Source: Anaeramoeba flamelloides (taxonomy: Eukaryota; Metamonada; Anaeramoebidae). Taken from it: a stretch of 64,000 nucleotides of DNA. Under the pieces are notes generated by a model that searched no databases, had not been told where the DNA came from, and saw only the letters and a program-made list of their open reading frames with translations. Every line of letters starts with the position of its first letter. Within the stretch, counting starts at the first letter, position 1. A program made the translations under genes and the position numbers. The stretch is taken from assembly GCA_027625915.1 (NCBI GenBank), contig JANTQA010000023.1, forward strand, positions 1,116,001 through 1,180,000, read 5' to 3'. This document shows positions 12,454 through 24,048 of the stretch, piece by piece.

Positions 12454-12841
12454 AGCTTTTCCAGAATTCAAAAGAATAGAGAAAAATCTTTGATTTTACT
12501 CTATTCTTTTGAATTCTGGAAAAGCTAACGGCACTTTTTTTAATTTTAATTTTAATTTAAGAAATTATAAGAAACTTTTTGAAATTGTTGTTTTATTTCT
12601 TAAATTAAAAAAAAGCTAATGGTGGTTTTCCAGAATTCAAAAGAATTGGGTAAAATCAAAGATTTAATTCAATTATTTTAAATTATAGAAAATCTAACAG
12701 CGATTTTCTTGTAGTTTTCTGTTTTATTTGTGAAGCGTTCTAGGTTTTTTTTACTTTTTGAAATAAACAGAAAATTTCCAAAATTTTGGTTTTATTTCAA
12801 AAAGTAAAAAAAACCTAACGAAAATCTATAGATTTTCGTTA
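12454..12841. repeat. Foldback array (family FB), five linked hairpins
   Basis: Module A at 12454-12526 has arms AGCTTTTCCAGAATTCAAAA and complement, about 34 bp and nearly perfect. A second A-like hairpin lies at about 12622-12700. Module B-type hairpins (arms TTTTTACTTTTTGAAATAAA and similar) lie at about 12540-12614 and 12745-12812. A short palindrome with GAAAATCTATAGATTTTC is at 12817-12841. Linkers between modules read CTAACG or GCTAACGGC. Upstream (12301-12450) are TGTCTTCAAGTG-type units. Confidence 0.7.
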
Positions 12842-13037
12842 CAGTCAGTTCCAAATTTAAGGTACAAACTTTCAGCGAAAGTTAAGGAACAAAAAAATCC
12901 AAAATTAAAGTACGAAAGTTGGAATTTTTTTTTTTTACAAATTATTGTACTTTAATTTGTGATTTTTTTGCCTTAATTTGAGATTTTTTTTGTTTTCATT
13001 TTCGTTGAAAATTGTGTTTTAAAAATGGAACTGAATT
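12842..13037 (+). mobile_element. Mariner-type MITE, complete (family M1)
   Basis: 196 bp bounded by TA on both sides (12840-12841 and 13038-13039). The left end CAGTCAGTTCCA pairs with the right end TGGAACTGAATT. The whole element is a degenerate palindrome built from AAGGYACAAACTTTC and TTAATTTGAGATTTTTT blocks. It has no coding capacity. It sits directly against the right end of the FB array. Confidence 0.7.
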
Positions 13038-14049
13038 TATAGCTAGCAAAAACATAGAAGTTAAATTTAACATTTTCATTGTTGGAGATAAAACTTTGTT
13101 TTATTTTATAGAGACAAAGTAGATTATCCATGGTTTCGATGGGATCTATTTCCTCTTTTATTTACAATTTCAGCCTATTTTTGAAAACAATCAAACTTAA
13201 AAATCTTCAGGCCTCTATTGGTATTCTTGAATATGAAGAATTTTGAACGTTACTCTAAAATTTCTTTATTTGATATATTAAAAAAAAAAGTTTTTATTGT
13301 TTTCTAATTTCAGAAATGATCATCTATTTTTTTCTTTTTTCCAAAACCTCTAATTAATAGTCTCTTTTCTTTTTTTTTTTTTCGAAGAAAAAAGAGAATA
13401 TAATATTTTTTTTTTAAAAAATGATATTTTTTTTTTTCTAAAAGCCAAAAAAACAAGGTTTGTAAATAGAAAGTGTTTTCAATAAAGAAATGGGATTGAT
13501 ACCTTTTTCAAACATTCCCCAAATTATCAAGCTTTTTTTTTTTTAGTATATATTGAACAAGTATTTTGTTTCCGTGGAACAAAGTATGTATTCAATTGGT
13601 TTTAGATTGAGACTTTCACAAATCTCAGTGTTATCGATGAAACAATGTTGTAAATAAAAATTTCAAAGTACTATTAAATAACTTTAAATATCATATTTAA
13701 AGACAATTCTTCTCATTAAATACATTCTTATTTTAGCGTGTTTGAATGGGAAATAAGAAGATCAGACAATTTTCAAACAGTGCCTTATAATACAATGAAT
13801 TCTCAAAATATTTCCAAAACAACTATAATGGTGTCTTAAACTTTTTATAGATCTTATCTCTTTCTCATCAGTAGTTATCAAAAATTATTTACTTAAAATT
13901 TAAAAACGATAAAGTTTAATTTTAAAAAAAAATTAATAGCTCTTATATTTATTAGAGTTGTTGTGTATTTGGTTAAAGTAATGATTTAAATAATTCATTT
14001 TCATATCAACTGTCATATTTAGAATTTGGTAAATTGCTAACTTACTCTC

Positions 14050-14824
14050 TTAAGGGATTAGTGTAACCATATATTTCTCTATAGTCAAAGTATGTTGAAA
14101 TTGTGTGAAATGATATTAGTACACCATGGCTCAAATAGTTTCTGTGACTCTAAAAAATCTATTATAAATCTTATTACACATTAAATTATTAGATTTTTTA
14201 CTGATGATCCCAATTAAAAATGTTTCATTTTGGAAATTTTTTTTTTAATTCCTTTTCCAAATCTAAAAATAGAAAATCAAAATAATAGTAATTCGATTAT
14301 TTAATAATTCATATTTAGTACTTTCAAAAGTAACTATTTTTACAATTTGTGAATTTTAAAGATTAACTCAATAATAATCAACATAAAAACCTAAAGAATG
14401 AGAAGTTTTGTTTCCTTTTGATAAAGCTAATTGTAGAATCAATATAATTTCGAATATTTCAGAAAAATTAGTCAAAAGAATCTATTGGTTATTTTATTAA
14501 TACAATTCTTGAATAAAATTGATTTTTTTATCACCGAATCTACATTTCAAGACAAATTTAAAAAAGTTATTTTGCAACTTTGTATTATGAATATTGATAA
14601 TTCAACCTTTAAATTAGTGTCAAAATGCAGATTTTTTTAATGAAATTGTTGGGGTTTTTACTAATACATAGATCATTTTTAATTGATTGAGATCAGCACA
14701 TATTACTTCTTGACTAATCGATTTTTTAGAGACATTTGAACGATGTAGCATTTCTGACATTAACCATAATAACAACACTCTTTGATCATAGGCTTCTCCT
14801 TGGTAGAGTAAGCTAATCCCTTAA
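14050..14824 (+). mobile_element. Non-coding TIR element, 775 bp (family M4, most complete copy)
   Basis: Begins TTAAGGGATTAG and ends CTAATCCCTTAA, a perfect 12-bp inverted terminus. Interior blocks include TAGTTTCTGTGACTCTA, AGTAACTATTTTTAC, CTCAATAATAATCAACATAA and GACAAATTTAAA. Further copies are at 18.44, 24.05 (reverse), 47.15 (reverse), 48.6 and, as a fragment, 9.4 kb. No transposase is seen, so it is non-autonomous or relic. Confidence 0.65.
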
Positions 14825-15069
14825 CAATTAAAAATTGGTAATTTGACTTTTATTTATCTACTGGTTTTTTTTTTCTATACTTGACCCATTTTTACACACT
14901 TTCCTTCTGAATCTTCAACCATTAAATAGCTTTTCTAACAACCCACTTTTAAGATTAATCAACTCTTTAATGGTATTGTACCACTTGTTCTTTAAAATGA
15001 CGAATTTAATTTTGGGATTTGACAATAGGAAAAATTTATTTTTCGTTTAATTCCGTTTTTGTATTGTGA

Positions 15070-16944
15070 ATGGATTTTTTATTTTTTGATTCAAGCTTCT
15101 ACCCATCAAAACAAAAAACATATCACCATTTGAAAAAAAAGCTAACAAAAGAAGATCTCAAATGTGTCAAATCTGGCTCTATTGAAAACATTAAGAAGGT
15201 GATAAAAGAAAAGTCTCTTGCTTCTACAGATGATAAAGGAAATACAATTCTTCATTTATTAATCTATCTTAATTGTGACTACGAAACAATTCACCAAGCC
15301 TTGGACCAGAACCAAAAAGCCTACCCAATAATAAGTGATCTTGATCAAGTAAATGACCGTGGCTGGACTGCCTTACATTTTCTTTCATTTTCAAAAAACA
15401 AGAAAGTGAAGAAATATTATAAATTATTAAACAGCTATGGCGCAACAGTTAATTTTCAAAACCCACAAACAAAGGTGACCGTTTTCCATCTGGTTTGTGA
15501 AATGTGTCCAAAGGTGGATTTAATTGAATTCTTAATTGAGAGTGGTGCAAAATACGATATTGAGAACAATAAAAATATGACGCCTTTTTCAATCATTTGC
15601 GATCATGAGCCAAAACCAAAAGTGTTAAGTCTAATGTTGAATAAGTTCTTTTCGGAATTAAAAATACAACAAGAAGAAGAAAAAGAAAAAGAAAACGAAA
15701 ACGAAAACAAAATTGAAATTGAAAAACAAAAAGAAGAAGAAAAAGAACACAAAATATATATCATCAAAAACGAACTTCCAATCAACGACAAAAAATTAAT
15801 GCAAACAAAAAAATCCCAATTAAATTCTGGTTTTCATCTTTACTCAACCACAGAAAATCTCAATATTGATTGCTTAAAATTATTTTTCTCATTTGGTGCA
15901 TCACTGGATTTTGAAGATGAGTGGGAAACAACCGTTTTCCATTCAATTTGTCAAAACAAAAATGTGACTGTTAATATTCTTGAACTCTGTCAAAAGCATG
16001 GTGCAAATTGGAACCATAAGAAGCTTTTTGGATGCACGCCATTTACAGAATTTTGTCTTGCAAAAAAGATCCAATACCCAATTCTTGAATTTGCATTAAA
16101 AAATGGTGCAAATCCTAACATAACCTCCAGCAACAAACAAACTGCTCTTCATCGTATTTGTGGTAATTATGTCGATCTCAAAATCCTTGAATTATTCAAA
16201 CAAAATGGAGCAGATTTCAATTTGCAAGACTTTTATAGCCTGACTCCATTTCATGTGTATTGTTTATCAAACAATATTAAATCTAATGTTGTCAAATATT
16301 TCTTACTGAACACAAAATTTACTTTTTCGAAAAATGGTTGTCCTTTGTTTAAAGACCCTTTAGATTTAATTTGTTTCGATGCAAAGCCTAAAATTAAAGT
16401 AATAAAATTAATTATTGATTTTATGAATCAAACAATTACAAATAATGTTAAAAATGCGAACAACAGCAGCAACAAAAACAATAACAACAACAACAACAGC
16501 AGCAGCAACAGCAATATCCAAGATGAAGATAAAAACGAAAAGGAAAATGGGAATCAGAAAGAGAACCATAACCAAAACATTCAAAATCCAAAATTCTTAT
16601 GGGATCCCTTACTTTCAATTTTGAATAAAAATCAGAACCCAGATATTGAAATTATAAAAATGTTAATTGATAATGGTTATTCAATTAATTCAAAAGATGG
16701 GAAATTAAATTCCCCACTTCACTATTTAACTGGATTTACACAATTGAGGGTTAAACTTCCGTTATCATTGAACATGGCTTCAAAAGTCCTTTTGTATGGG
16801 AATAATGAAAAAAATTTCTCGAGTTTCCAAATTATTAAATTTTTCATTGACAATAATGCAGATGTAAATTCGAAAAATACAAAATCACAAACACCATTGC
16901 TATTAATTTCAAAAACATTGCTAAAATTATTAAAAAAGAATTAA
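15070..16944 (+). CDS. Ankyrin-repeat protein
   Basis: Single-exon open frame of 624 aa. Ankyrin repeats run through most of the protein, with typical (G)xTxLHxL / TPFxxxC and xxGAxxNxxN motifs: NTILHLL near residue 58, GWTALHFLS near 97, TVFHLVCE near 138, TPFSIICD near 172, TVFHSICQ near 293, TALHRICG near 356, TPFHVYCL near 392 and SPLHYLTG near 550. Two low-complexity inserts interrupt the stack: Glu/Lys at about 199-230 and Asn/Ser at about 457-500. No catalytic domain is attached, so the likely role is protein binding. No signal or membrane segment is seen. The ATG at 15070 follows an AT-rich leader and no earlier in-frame start is supported. The protein ends LLKKN shortly after the last repeat, so it may be complete. 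Confidence 0.85.
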   Translation: MDFLFFDSSFYPSKQKTYHHLKKKLTKEDLKCVKSGSIENIKKVIKEKSLASTDDKGNTILHLLIYLNCDYETIHQALDQNQKAYPIISDLDQVNDRGWTALHFLSFSKNKKVKKYYKLLNSYGATVNFQNPQTKVTVFHLVCEMCPKVDLIEFLIESGAKYDIENNKNMTPFSIICDHEPKPKVLSLMLNKFFSELKIQQEEEKEKENENENKIEIEKQKEEEKEHKIYIIKNELPINDKKLMQTKKSQLNSGFHLYSTTENLNIDCLKLFFSFGASLDFEDEWETTVFHSICQNKNVTVNILELCQKHGANWNHKKLFGCTPFTEFCLAKKIQYPILEFALKNGANPNITSSNKQTALHRICGNYVDLKILELFKQNGADFNLQDFYSLTPFHVYCLSNNIKSNVVKYFLLNTKFTFSKNGCPLFKDPLDLICFDAKPKIKVIKLIIDFMNQTITNNVKNANNSSNKNNNNNNNSSSNSNIQDEDKNEKENGNQKENHNQNIQNPKFLWDPLLSILNKNQNPDIEIIKMLIDNGYSINSKDGKLNSPLHYLTGFTQLRVKLPLSLNMASKVLLYGNNEKNFSSFQIIKFFIDNNADVNSKNTKSQTPLLLISKTLLKLLKKN

Positions 16945-17384
16945 TACATGGGCTTTATTCAAGAACTTTTTCTTTAACAATAACAATGACCAAGTTCAGA
17001 ATTATGGAATAGCACTTCCAGATAAAAAAACCTTCTTAATAATTTATTATTGATATTCAACTTTTGGAATGTGAAAGAGTAATTTTTGTTTGTTTAGGAA
17101 CTTGGTTGAAAAAAAAAAAAATAATTAAAATTAAAATATCAAAATTTTTTAAAATTATTTGAAATTAACAATTATTTTTTAAAAAATCTATGAGAAGATA
17201 ATTATAAGTTAGCTTGAAACAATTAGGTTTATAATTTATCTTTTTTTTTTTTATTTTTTTTTTTTTTTGAAACAATGATTTTTATAAAGTTTTTTTTTAA
17301 ATTTTAATATTTTTGTTGAAAGCCAGATTTTATTGTTTATGATTTAATAATTAAAAACCCCAATGGTGAAAAAAAGATAAAGAT

Positions 17385-17650
17385 GATTTACAAATAAACT
17401 CTTTTTCAAAAATTTTGACTCACTTTATATGTTAATGGAAGTGATTTTGTGGATTTTTATCTTGAATTCTTATCAAAAATTTTATTTTCAAATTTTTGGA
17501 TTAGAATTTTTTTTTCTAATTTCAACAAATTTTTGTTTTGCATTTTCAATTTTTTGTTTTTTCTTGTTTTTGTTTTTATTTTTTTTGATTTCTTTTTCTT
17601 TCGATTTTTTTTTTTTTTTTTTCTTTCGATACTTTTTTTTTTCTTAAAAA
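17385..17650 (+). repeat. Dispersed repeat R2, copy 1
   Basis: Shares the order AAACT.TTTTTCAAA, GACTCACTT, ATGTTAATGGAAGTGATTTT and TTCTTATCAAAA with copies at about 23838-24048 and 62322-62540. All three end in long T-rich tracts. No coding sequence or terminal repeats were found. Confidence 0.45.
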
Positions 17651-18439
17651 AGTCAAGTTGGAAAAAAAAAAAATAGATCTTTGAAAACTCCCAACAAATT
17701 ATAAGAGAATAGAGACCAAGTTTATATATTTTAGAACGGATTTAATTATTAGAAAAAAATCTTCCTATTAACTTTTTTTATTGAATTTTTCAGTAATAAA
17801 AAATCAATAATTACCATTTCAAACATTGTGGATCACTTTTTTTTTAGTTTTTGGTTTTTTTTTTTTTTTTTTTTTAAAAAATCAGGCTCTTATATCTTTA
17901 GAATGATTAAAAAGTGAATTGTTAATCAAATTTAATAGTTTGTTCTTGAATACTAAAGAATATTTTTTTTTACAAATTATTATTTCAGGTGAGTCACAAT
18001 TTTTGAAATCAAGTTTATATATATATAATTAAATAATGAAGAGACAATTTATTCGAATAATTCCTTTTTAGATATGATTTTTATTAACTTATATCCAAAA
18101 GAAGATAGAAAGAAAAAATTTAATAAAATTATCAAAAAAATAATTCTTAAAAGATGTTTTAATAAAGGTCGAGACAATTTATTATATTTTTTTTGAAAAA
18201 TATTGGTTTAATAAAAATAAACACCTGAATATGATTAAAATATTGTTTTGTTCAATAATTGAATTAATTATTGTGTTCAAGAAACTCGCCGAATCCTTAA
18301 CTGAAAGTCAGCAAAAATAAAAATGTTTTAAATAGTTTGTTTATTGGGGGGCTAAAAATAAAAATAATGTAAAGTCTCAGTAAAAGTGGAGGCAATTTAT
18401 ATATATATATATATATATATATTTGAGGGAATTGGAATA

Positions 18440-18990
18440 AATAAGCAATAAAATAAGAGTATTATAGTATTTAATAATTAATAGTTAGAACCCCCAAAAG
18501 CAACTATTTTTTCAATTTTTTTATTGACAAGATTTAACTCAATACTCATCAACATAAAAACCCAAAGTCTGATTCTTTTCCAAAAAATTAGTTAAATTAT
18601 CGATTTATTCACAATATGTGAAAATAGTTTAGAAATAATTTATCAAAAAAACAGATTTGTTAATTATTAAATTTTTAAAAAAAATAGAATTTTTTAGCTA
18701 TTAATCTATATTTACCCACAAATTTAAGAAAGAACTTTTTCAACTTTCAAGTCTTCATCTTGTTGACTCAACCTTTTAATTAGTGACTAAGTGTTGTTTT
18801 GTTTCAAACACTCTTGTCGTTTTTACCAATACAATAATCATTTTAATTGATCTTATCATGTTTTAATCCTATTTTGATAATAGAAGTTTCTTGAAATATT
18901 TGAATCATTTCTCACAAATATAATTTTACATTAAATCTCAAAATACCTTAATTTTTAACTTCTCCGAATTAAACAATAATCCCTTCACAA
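18440..18990 (+). mobile_element. Diverged M4 element, left end unclear
   Basis: Blocks AGCAACTATTTTTTCAA, CTCAATACTCATCAACATAA, ACAAATTTAAGAAAGAA and the right end AATAATCCCTTCACAA match the 14050-14824 element in order. Confidence 0.5.
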
Positions 18991-19157
18991 CAAAAACAAG
19001 ACCAAGTTCCAAACACAAGAAAAAAGTATTACTAAAAGTTGAAAATAACCTGAAAAAATGAATAAAAAAACAATTGTTACAAAAAATCATTTTTTATCAA
19101 ACTTGTCTACTTCACTTTTCCTTGTACTAATATAATTTATTAGCATTAACACTAACA

Positions 19158-22100
19158 ATGTCTCAATTGATACCACCAATTCTACCAAATGTCAATAACC
19201 CACTTCAACGTGATAGCACTATTGATGACATTAAGCACATGTTAAATGAATTAGAAATCACTCCTTATAATAAAATTCTTTGGAGGAAGGTTTTAGAACT
19301 GACAAAGGAGAAGTCCTTTTCAAGTGTCGAAATGGTTTATAATCAGTTTTTCGAATTGTACCCAGACTGTGGGAAGTTTTTATCGCAGCTGATTACTCAT
19401 CAATTGTATGAAAACCAGTCTGCGGAGGTCACAAAGTACTTTGATCAACGATTGGAAAAATGCCATTCGGGTGCGCTGTGGTCTGTTTACTTGGACTACC
19501 AAGAAAGGACGCACCAGCTACCTGAATCCTTGGAGAGGATCAACCCGAAAGAGTTGCAAGAAAAGATCCAAATCGTGCTCAATTCATACGAGCGTTTTGA
19601 GAAGGGCTTTGGGAGCGATCCCTCAAGTGGCGAGATTTGGATGCTTTATGTCAACTATTTGGAAAGGATCCGTGATATCGCGCCAATTGAGAAAAGGTTA
19701 ATAACAGTGATTGAAAAGGCAATCACAATACCCAACGCAAGGCTGGACGAATTAATGAAATTGTACAACATGTGTGATCCAGAATTAGTCATCCAGCAGG
19801 AGCAGCAATTGCAATTTGAACAAAAAAAGAACAAAAAACAAAAATTTTCCGAAAAGGAGCACCAAAGGTTCCAAACAACCGATCCAAACATTTTAAAACA
19901 GAGGTTCAAAATCTCGAAAGAAATCTACCAAATCAGGAAAAGGTATTTGGAGCAAATCGATTCTGATACCATTTTCCCAACACCATTAAAAGGGAGCGAA
20001 GGGGAATCAAAAAAATTACAGCTCTGGCACGAGCTCATCACTTTTGAAAAAAGTAACCCATTAAAATTGCAAAGCAAAGAGCAATTGTTTGCAGAGGTTT
20101 GCTATTTTTTCGACGAGGCGCTCTTATTTTGGCCATATTTCCCATCACTCTGGATCGATGCCATCGAGTGGTGCTGTGAACATTCCAAGTTGCAATTGGC
20201 AAGGCGTTATCACGATGAGGGGATCAAGCATAACCCCTGCTCTCCAATTATCACATTTACGCTCGCGGAGTGGTATGAATTGGAATTTGAAAAAATTGAC
20301 TTGGCTCGCGAGATGTGGCTCTCGCAGGTGAATTCCGAGATCGGCTTAATCAACTGCCTCAGGGCAATACAAAGAATTGACGGTAAACTGGCCGCGAAGT
20401 GCTTCTTTGTGGAGTACAAGGATCAAATACCATCCCCTGCCGGCCCAAATTTTTATGTCGAAATGGCAAGGATTGAATACAAAATCAACAAAAACCATGA
20501 AGACAGCAGAAACATTTTTGAAATTGGGATACAACACTTTATCCAGAACCCCAATTTTGTTTTGGCCTATATCGACTTTTTAGAAAATCTTGGCGAAGAG
20601 AAGAATTTAAGAGTTTTATTCGAACGTGTGTTAAAAGTGATGTCCAAATACCATTCCTTAATAATTTGGAAAAAATTTTTACAATTCGAATACAATTACC
20701 ATGATTTAAAAAGAATACAGGAAATCGAAAAAAAAATTTCTTCCATTTTTGGTAACATCGAATGCAACTCGTTGCCCTTTTTGCAAAGTAGACTCAAATA
20801 TAAAGAACTGACACCTCTTGACGAACCTTTTAATTCAGTTTTCCACAAGGCAATTAACGAAAATGAAATGGGGCCAAATTTACTTTGCTTCATCAACCCA
20901 ATAAAAGGATTTTATCAAGAGAAAAATAGATTTGTAATTGATACACAGCAAATTGAAAGAGAAGAAAAAAGAAAACAAAAAGAAAAAGAAAAAACACAAC
21001 TGCCAGAAATTGTCGAGAAATTTTTGGATGTTTTGCCAAAACCCGAAATGTTTACAAGTAAGCTTTTTTGTTTTTTTATCATATATATATATATGTCGTT
21101 TTAGATAATTGTCGTACTTTTTTTTTTCGGAACTTATTTTTCAAGATTTAGATTCAAATTGGACATTAAATTTAATTTATCAAGAGTTAGGCACTTATTG
21201 AGTATAGTTATAAGTTCGAAATTTCTGATCCTTAAAATTTGGTTTCTGTGATTTCTGTGATTTCTGTGATTATCAAAATTATATCAATATCAAAATTTGA
21301 AAGAAAAAGGTAGAATCTATTTGATAATTTCTAGAAAAAAACTGGGAAACGTAACAATATTTTTAAATATCAGAATAATTTTTAATATAATGACCTTTTA
21401 GTGTCTTTTTGAAAAAAAGAAAGGATTAAATTTAATTTTAAAAAAGTTTTCATTTGTTTTTTTCAAAAAATTGACATTCAGAACAATTGAAGAACTTTTA
21501 AAATATTTTATCTGTCTCGAGGTCTAAAAGCAAATTTGAATAAATTAAAAAGTATCAAGATTTCGTTTTTTTTCTTCCTTTAACTTTCAAAATAAAAAAA
21601 AAGAAAATTACAATTTACTTTTTCAGATTTAACTTTTTACACAAAAAACAACAAGAAAAATATCTATGTAAAGTTCAAAAAATTGACTTTCTTATGATCT
21701 GAAAGTTAAAGATTACTCGTAAAGGGATTACATAAAAAAATGAACACATTTCATTTTTCAACATTTTGGATCCAAATTATTTTTTTTTTTCAACCCTTTT
21801 TCGCAAATCCAATTAATTAAGCTCCAACAACAATTCAAAAAACAAATTATGAATTGTAAAACAAATCAAACTGAAAATACAAACCAAGAATGACTGGAAA
21901 GCTTAAAAAACAAAATTAAACGATTTAATACTTTTTGATTATACAGCCTCAAATAATGGCTTTGTTGGTAAACAGACCAAGATGTAAATGCTTGCCTTTT
22001 TAAACATAAGTATTTTTCTTTGGAAGATTTATGTTGTTTTTTTTTCCTTTAAAATGTTAATTCCTAACACAAAATGATTTTTGGATCGATGGTTAAGAAA

Positions 22101-22960
22101 AAAACAATTCGTAATGATGGTTAATTGTTTGAATTGGCGAAAGATTTAAGTTCTGGTTAACTGGAATTATTTTAAGGGTAAACAAATCTTAATATGAAAC
22201 AATCCAAGAATAATCTTGTTATTATTATTTATAATGTTTAAAAAGAAATTTTACACTTCATTGATTATGCGATAAATATGATTTACATTTTATCACAAAT
22301 TGCTTTGTTCCTGTTCATTTTCTGAAAACCTCTTTATAGTAAAAAAAAAAGAACGTTCTAAAAGAATTTTTTATTTTCATTTTTTATTTAAACTTTTTAT
22401 CAGTGTTCTGATTTCATCAACAGATTTATTAGTGGTTATATAATTGATAGGTGGTTAGATTTTTTCAATTGTAGAAAAAGTAATATTTTCCAAAATGCGT
22501 AAATCGTGTCAAGAATGACACACACATATCTATATATAAATATTTCAAAAGATCTGATTAATAATTGGTTTGTACGATCTAAATAGTCTTAGTACCAGTA
22601 AATCGGTGAATTATTTTAAAGTCAAAAAAAATTTAAAAAGAAATTAAGTGCGCAAAAGATGAGAATAAAAGATTATTTTAGATCCTTCTTTATAAAATAC
22701 AAATAAATGATGATAAAAATAATTATTTTTTTTTTTTTGCTTGAAATTTGAAGATTGTGGTTAATTTATTCTTTTTCCTTATAACACTTATTTCTTTCTA
22801 ATTTTGATATTTTTAAACTTTTTATTTCTCTTTAAATTAATTATTAATTCATTTTTTTCTTTAATTTTTTTGATTCTATTTTTGTTTTACATTTATATTA
22901 ATAGTGGCACCTCCCCCATCAGACCATTTGATTGAAATGATGTTGAATTTTGAAATATAA
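19158..22960 (+). CDS. CSTF3: Cleavage stimulation factor subunit 3 (CstF-77/Rna14), HAT-repeat protein
   Basis: Exon 1 is 19158-21057 (633 codons plus one base) and ends before GTAAGC. The proposed terminal exon 22905-22960 (acceptor TTAATAG, phase 1) adds 17 codons after the split one, starting with an APPPSDHLIEMMLN-like sequence. The total is about 651 aa. Half-a-TPR repeats fill residues about 20-560: W..vLELTKEK, MVYNQFFELYPDCGKFL, LWSVYLDYQ, IWMLYVNYLERIRD, LWHELITFEKSNPL, SLWIDAIEWC, FYVEMARIEYKINK, FVLAYIDFLENLGEEKNLRVLFERVL and IWKKFLQFEYNYHDL. The LPEIVEKFLDVLPKPEMF segment near residue 615 fits the proline-rich end of the Suf domain. The protein scaffolds the 3'-end cleavage/polyadenylation complex in the nucleus. 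Exon 1 and the family are firm. The last exon rests only on splice phase and a Pro-rich match, and the protein lacks the long C-terminal tail of animal CstF-77. Confidence 0.85.
21058..22904 (+). other. CstF-77 terminal intron (proposed)
   Basis: 1847 nt from GTAAGC to TTAATAG. It contains a TTTCTGTGA tandem triplet at about 21243-21271, A/T tracts and no recognisable mobile element or open frame. If the terminal exon is wrong, this is simply 3' flank, and translation would continue past 21057 to a stop near 21104. Confidence 0.45.
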
Positions 22961-23837
22961 TACAATATATTTGATTGTAATTATAATTTGATTTTTTCTG
23001 ATTTTATGTTTTTATATATCTTTTTTTTTTTTTTCATAACAAAAAAGAAAATGGCTTTAACTTATAAAATTTTTTTATCAAAAAATAAAACATTTTTAAT
23101 TTTTAATTCAAAATGTTGTTCTTTATATTCAATTTCGATTTTATTAATAAAAAATATCAAAATTAGATTTATGAAAATAATTAAATTTTTATTAACTCTG
23201 ATATTCAGATAATAATTTTAAAAAAAAATAATTATCAATAATAATAAATGGTGTATTCATTTAGAATTTTTTATTATTTATTTTTTGTTGTTTTTGAGTT
23301 ATTTTATTTTTAAATAATTTCGATGAATCAATAATAGTTGAAAAATGTAAATTATTTTGCTCTTTGTTTTTTTTATTTTTTTAAAAGTTTTTTTGATATA
23401 GATAATATTAAATAATAAGAATAAAATTCTTTGAGACCAGGAATAATTTTTTTTTGGTTGTAAAATATTTTATTTATCTTGAATTTATTTTCTAAAATAT
23501 ATTATTATTTTATGTGCAAGTAATTCAACTAAATGAGTTTTTTGAATAAAAAAATAATTTTTTATAACAATTTTTTTTTTTTTATTATTATTATTTGTTT
23601 TTTAAGATTGTTTTAAAGAATTCTTAACATAAACCCAGCTATTATTTTGATTTAGTTAATTTTTTGATAAAGTGAAAGAAATTCTAGAATCGATTATTCA
23701 TTCATAATCTGTGAATATGACTTTTTTTTTTTTTTGAATGTTTCTTTGTTAAGTTTTGGGATAGTCTATATTGTTAAATTCATATTTTTTATACTTTTGC
23801 AAAAAAAATATATAATGTTGTTGAGGATGATGTATTT

Positions 23838-24048
23838 TTATTTAAATTTAAACTATTTTTCAAAAATTTCTACTCACTTTATTATGTTTTTGGAAGTTGG
23901 TTTTATTGTTTTTTATCCTAGATTCTTTACAAAAAATTTATTTAACTTGATGATTTTTTTTTTTTTTTTTCTGTATCTGAAGGGATTTACTTCTACCATG
24001 AAGAAACATAAAAAAAGTATTATGTTATTGGAACTAGCCACATTTGTG
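23838..24048 (+). repeat. Dispersed repeat R2, copy 2
   Basis: AAACTATTTTTCAAAAATTT, CTACTCACTTTATTATG and GGAAGTTGGTTTTATTG align with 17385-17650 and 62322-62540. It ends where the M4 terminus begins, which suggests that M4 inserted next to or within R2. Confidence 0.45.

Larger units (their letters stand above)
8246..15069. other. 6.8-kb gene-poor interval
   Basis: Upstream of both flanking genes. It holds an R1/M4 fragment (9357-9620), two doubtful small open frames (10884-11066 and 11463-11648), a (TA)n run (about 11812-11833), the densest foldback array (12454-12841), an M1 MITE (12842-13037) and a full M4 element (14050-14824). Regions 8540-9350, 9620-10880 and 13040-14050 show nothing beyond A/T tracts. 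Confidence 0.6.
16945..19157. other. Interval between ankyrin and CstF-77 genes
   Basis: Contains long T and A tracts, an R2 repeat copy (17385-17650), a (TA)n run (about 18398-18422) and a diverged M4 copy (18440-18990). Frames at 17429-17676 are Phe/Leu-rich translations of T tracts within R2. The last 160 nt are the presumed promoter/leader of the CstF-77 gene. Confidence 0.55.

Noticed and set aside
22988-23212. 74-codon open frame after the CstF-77 gene
   Set aside because: Almost only Ile, Leu, Phe, Lys and Asn from A/T tracts; no splice or family support.
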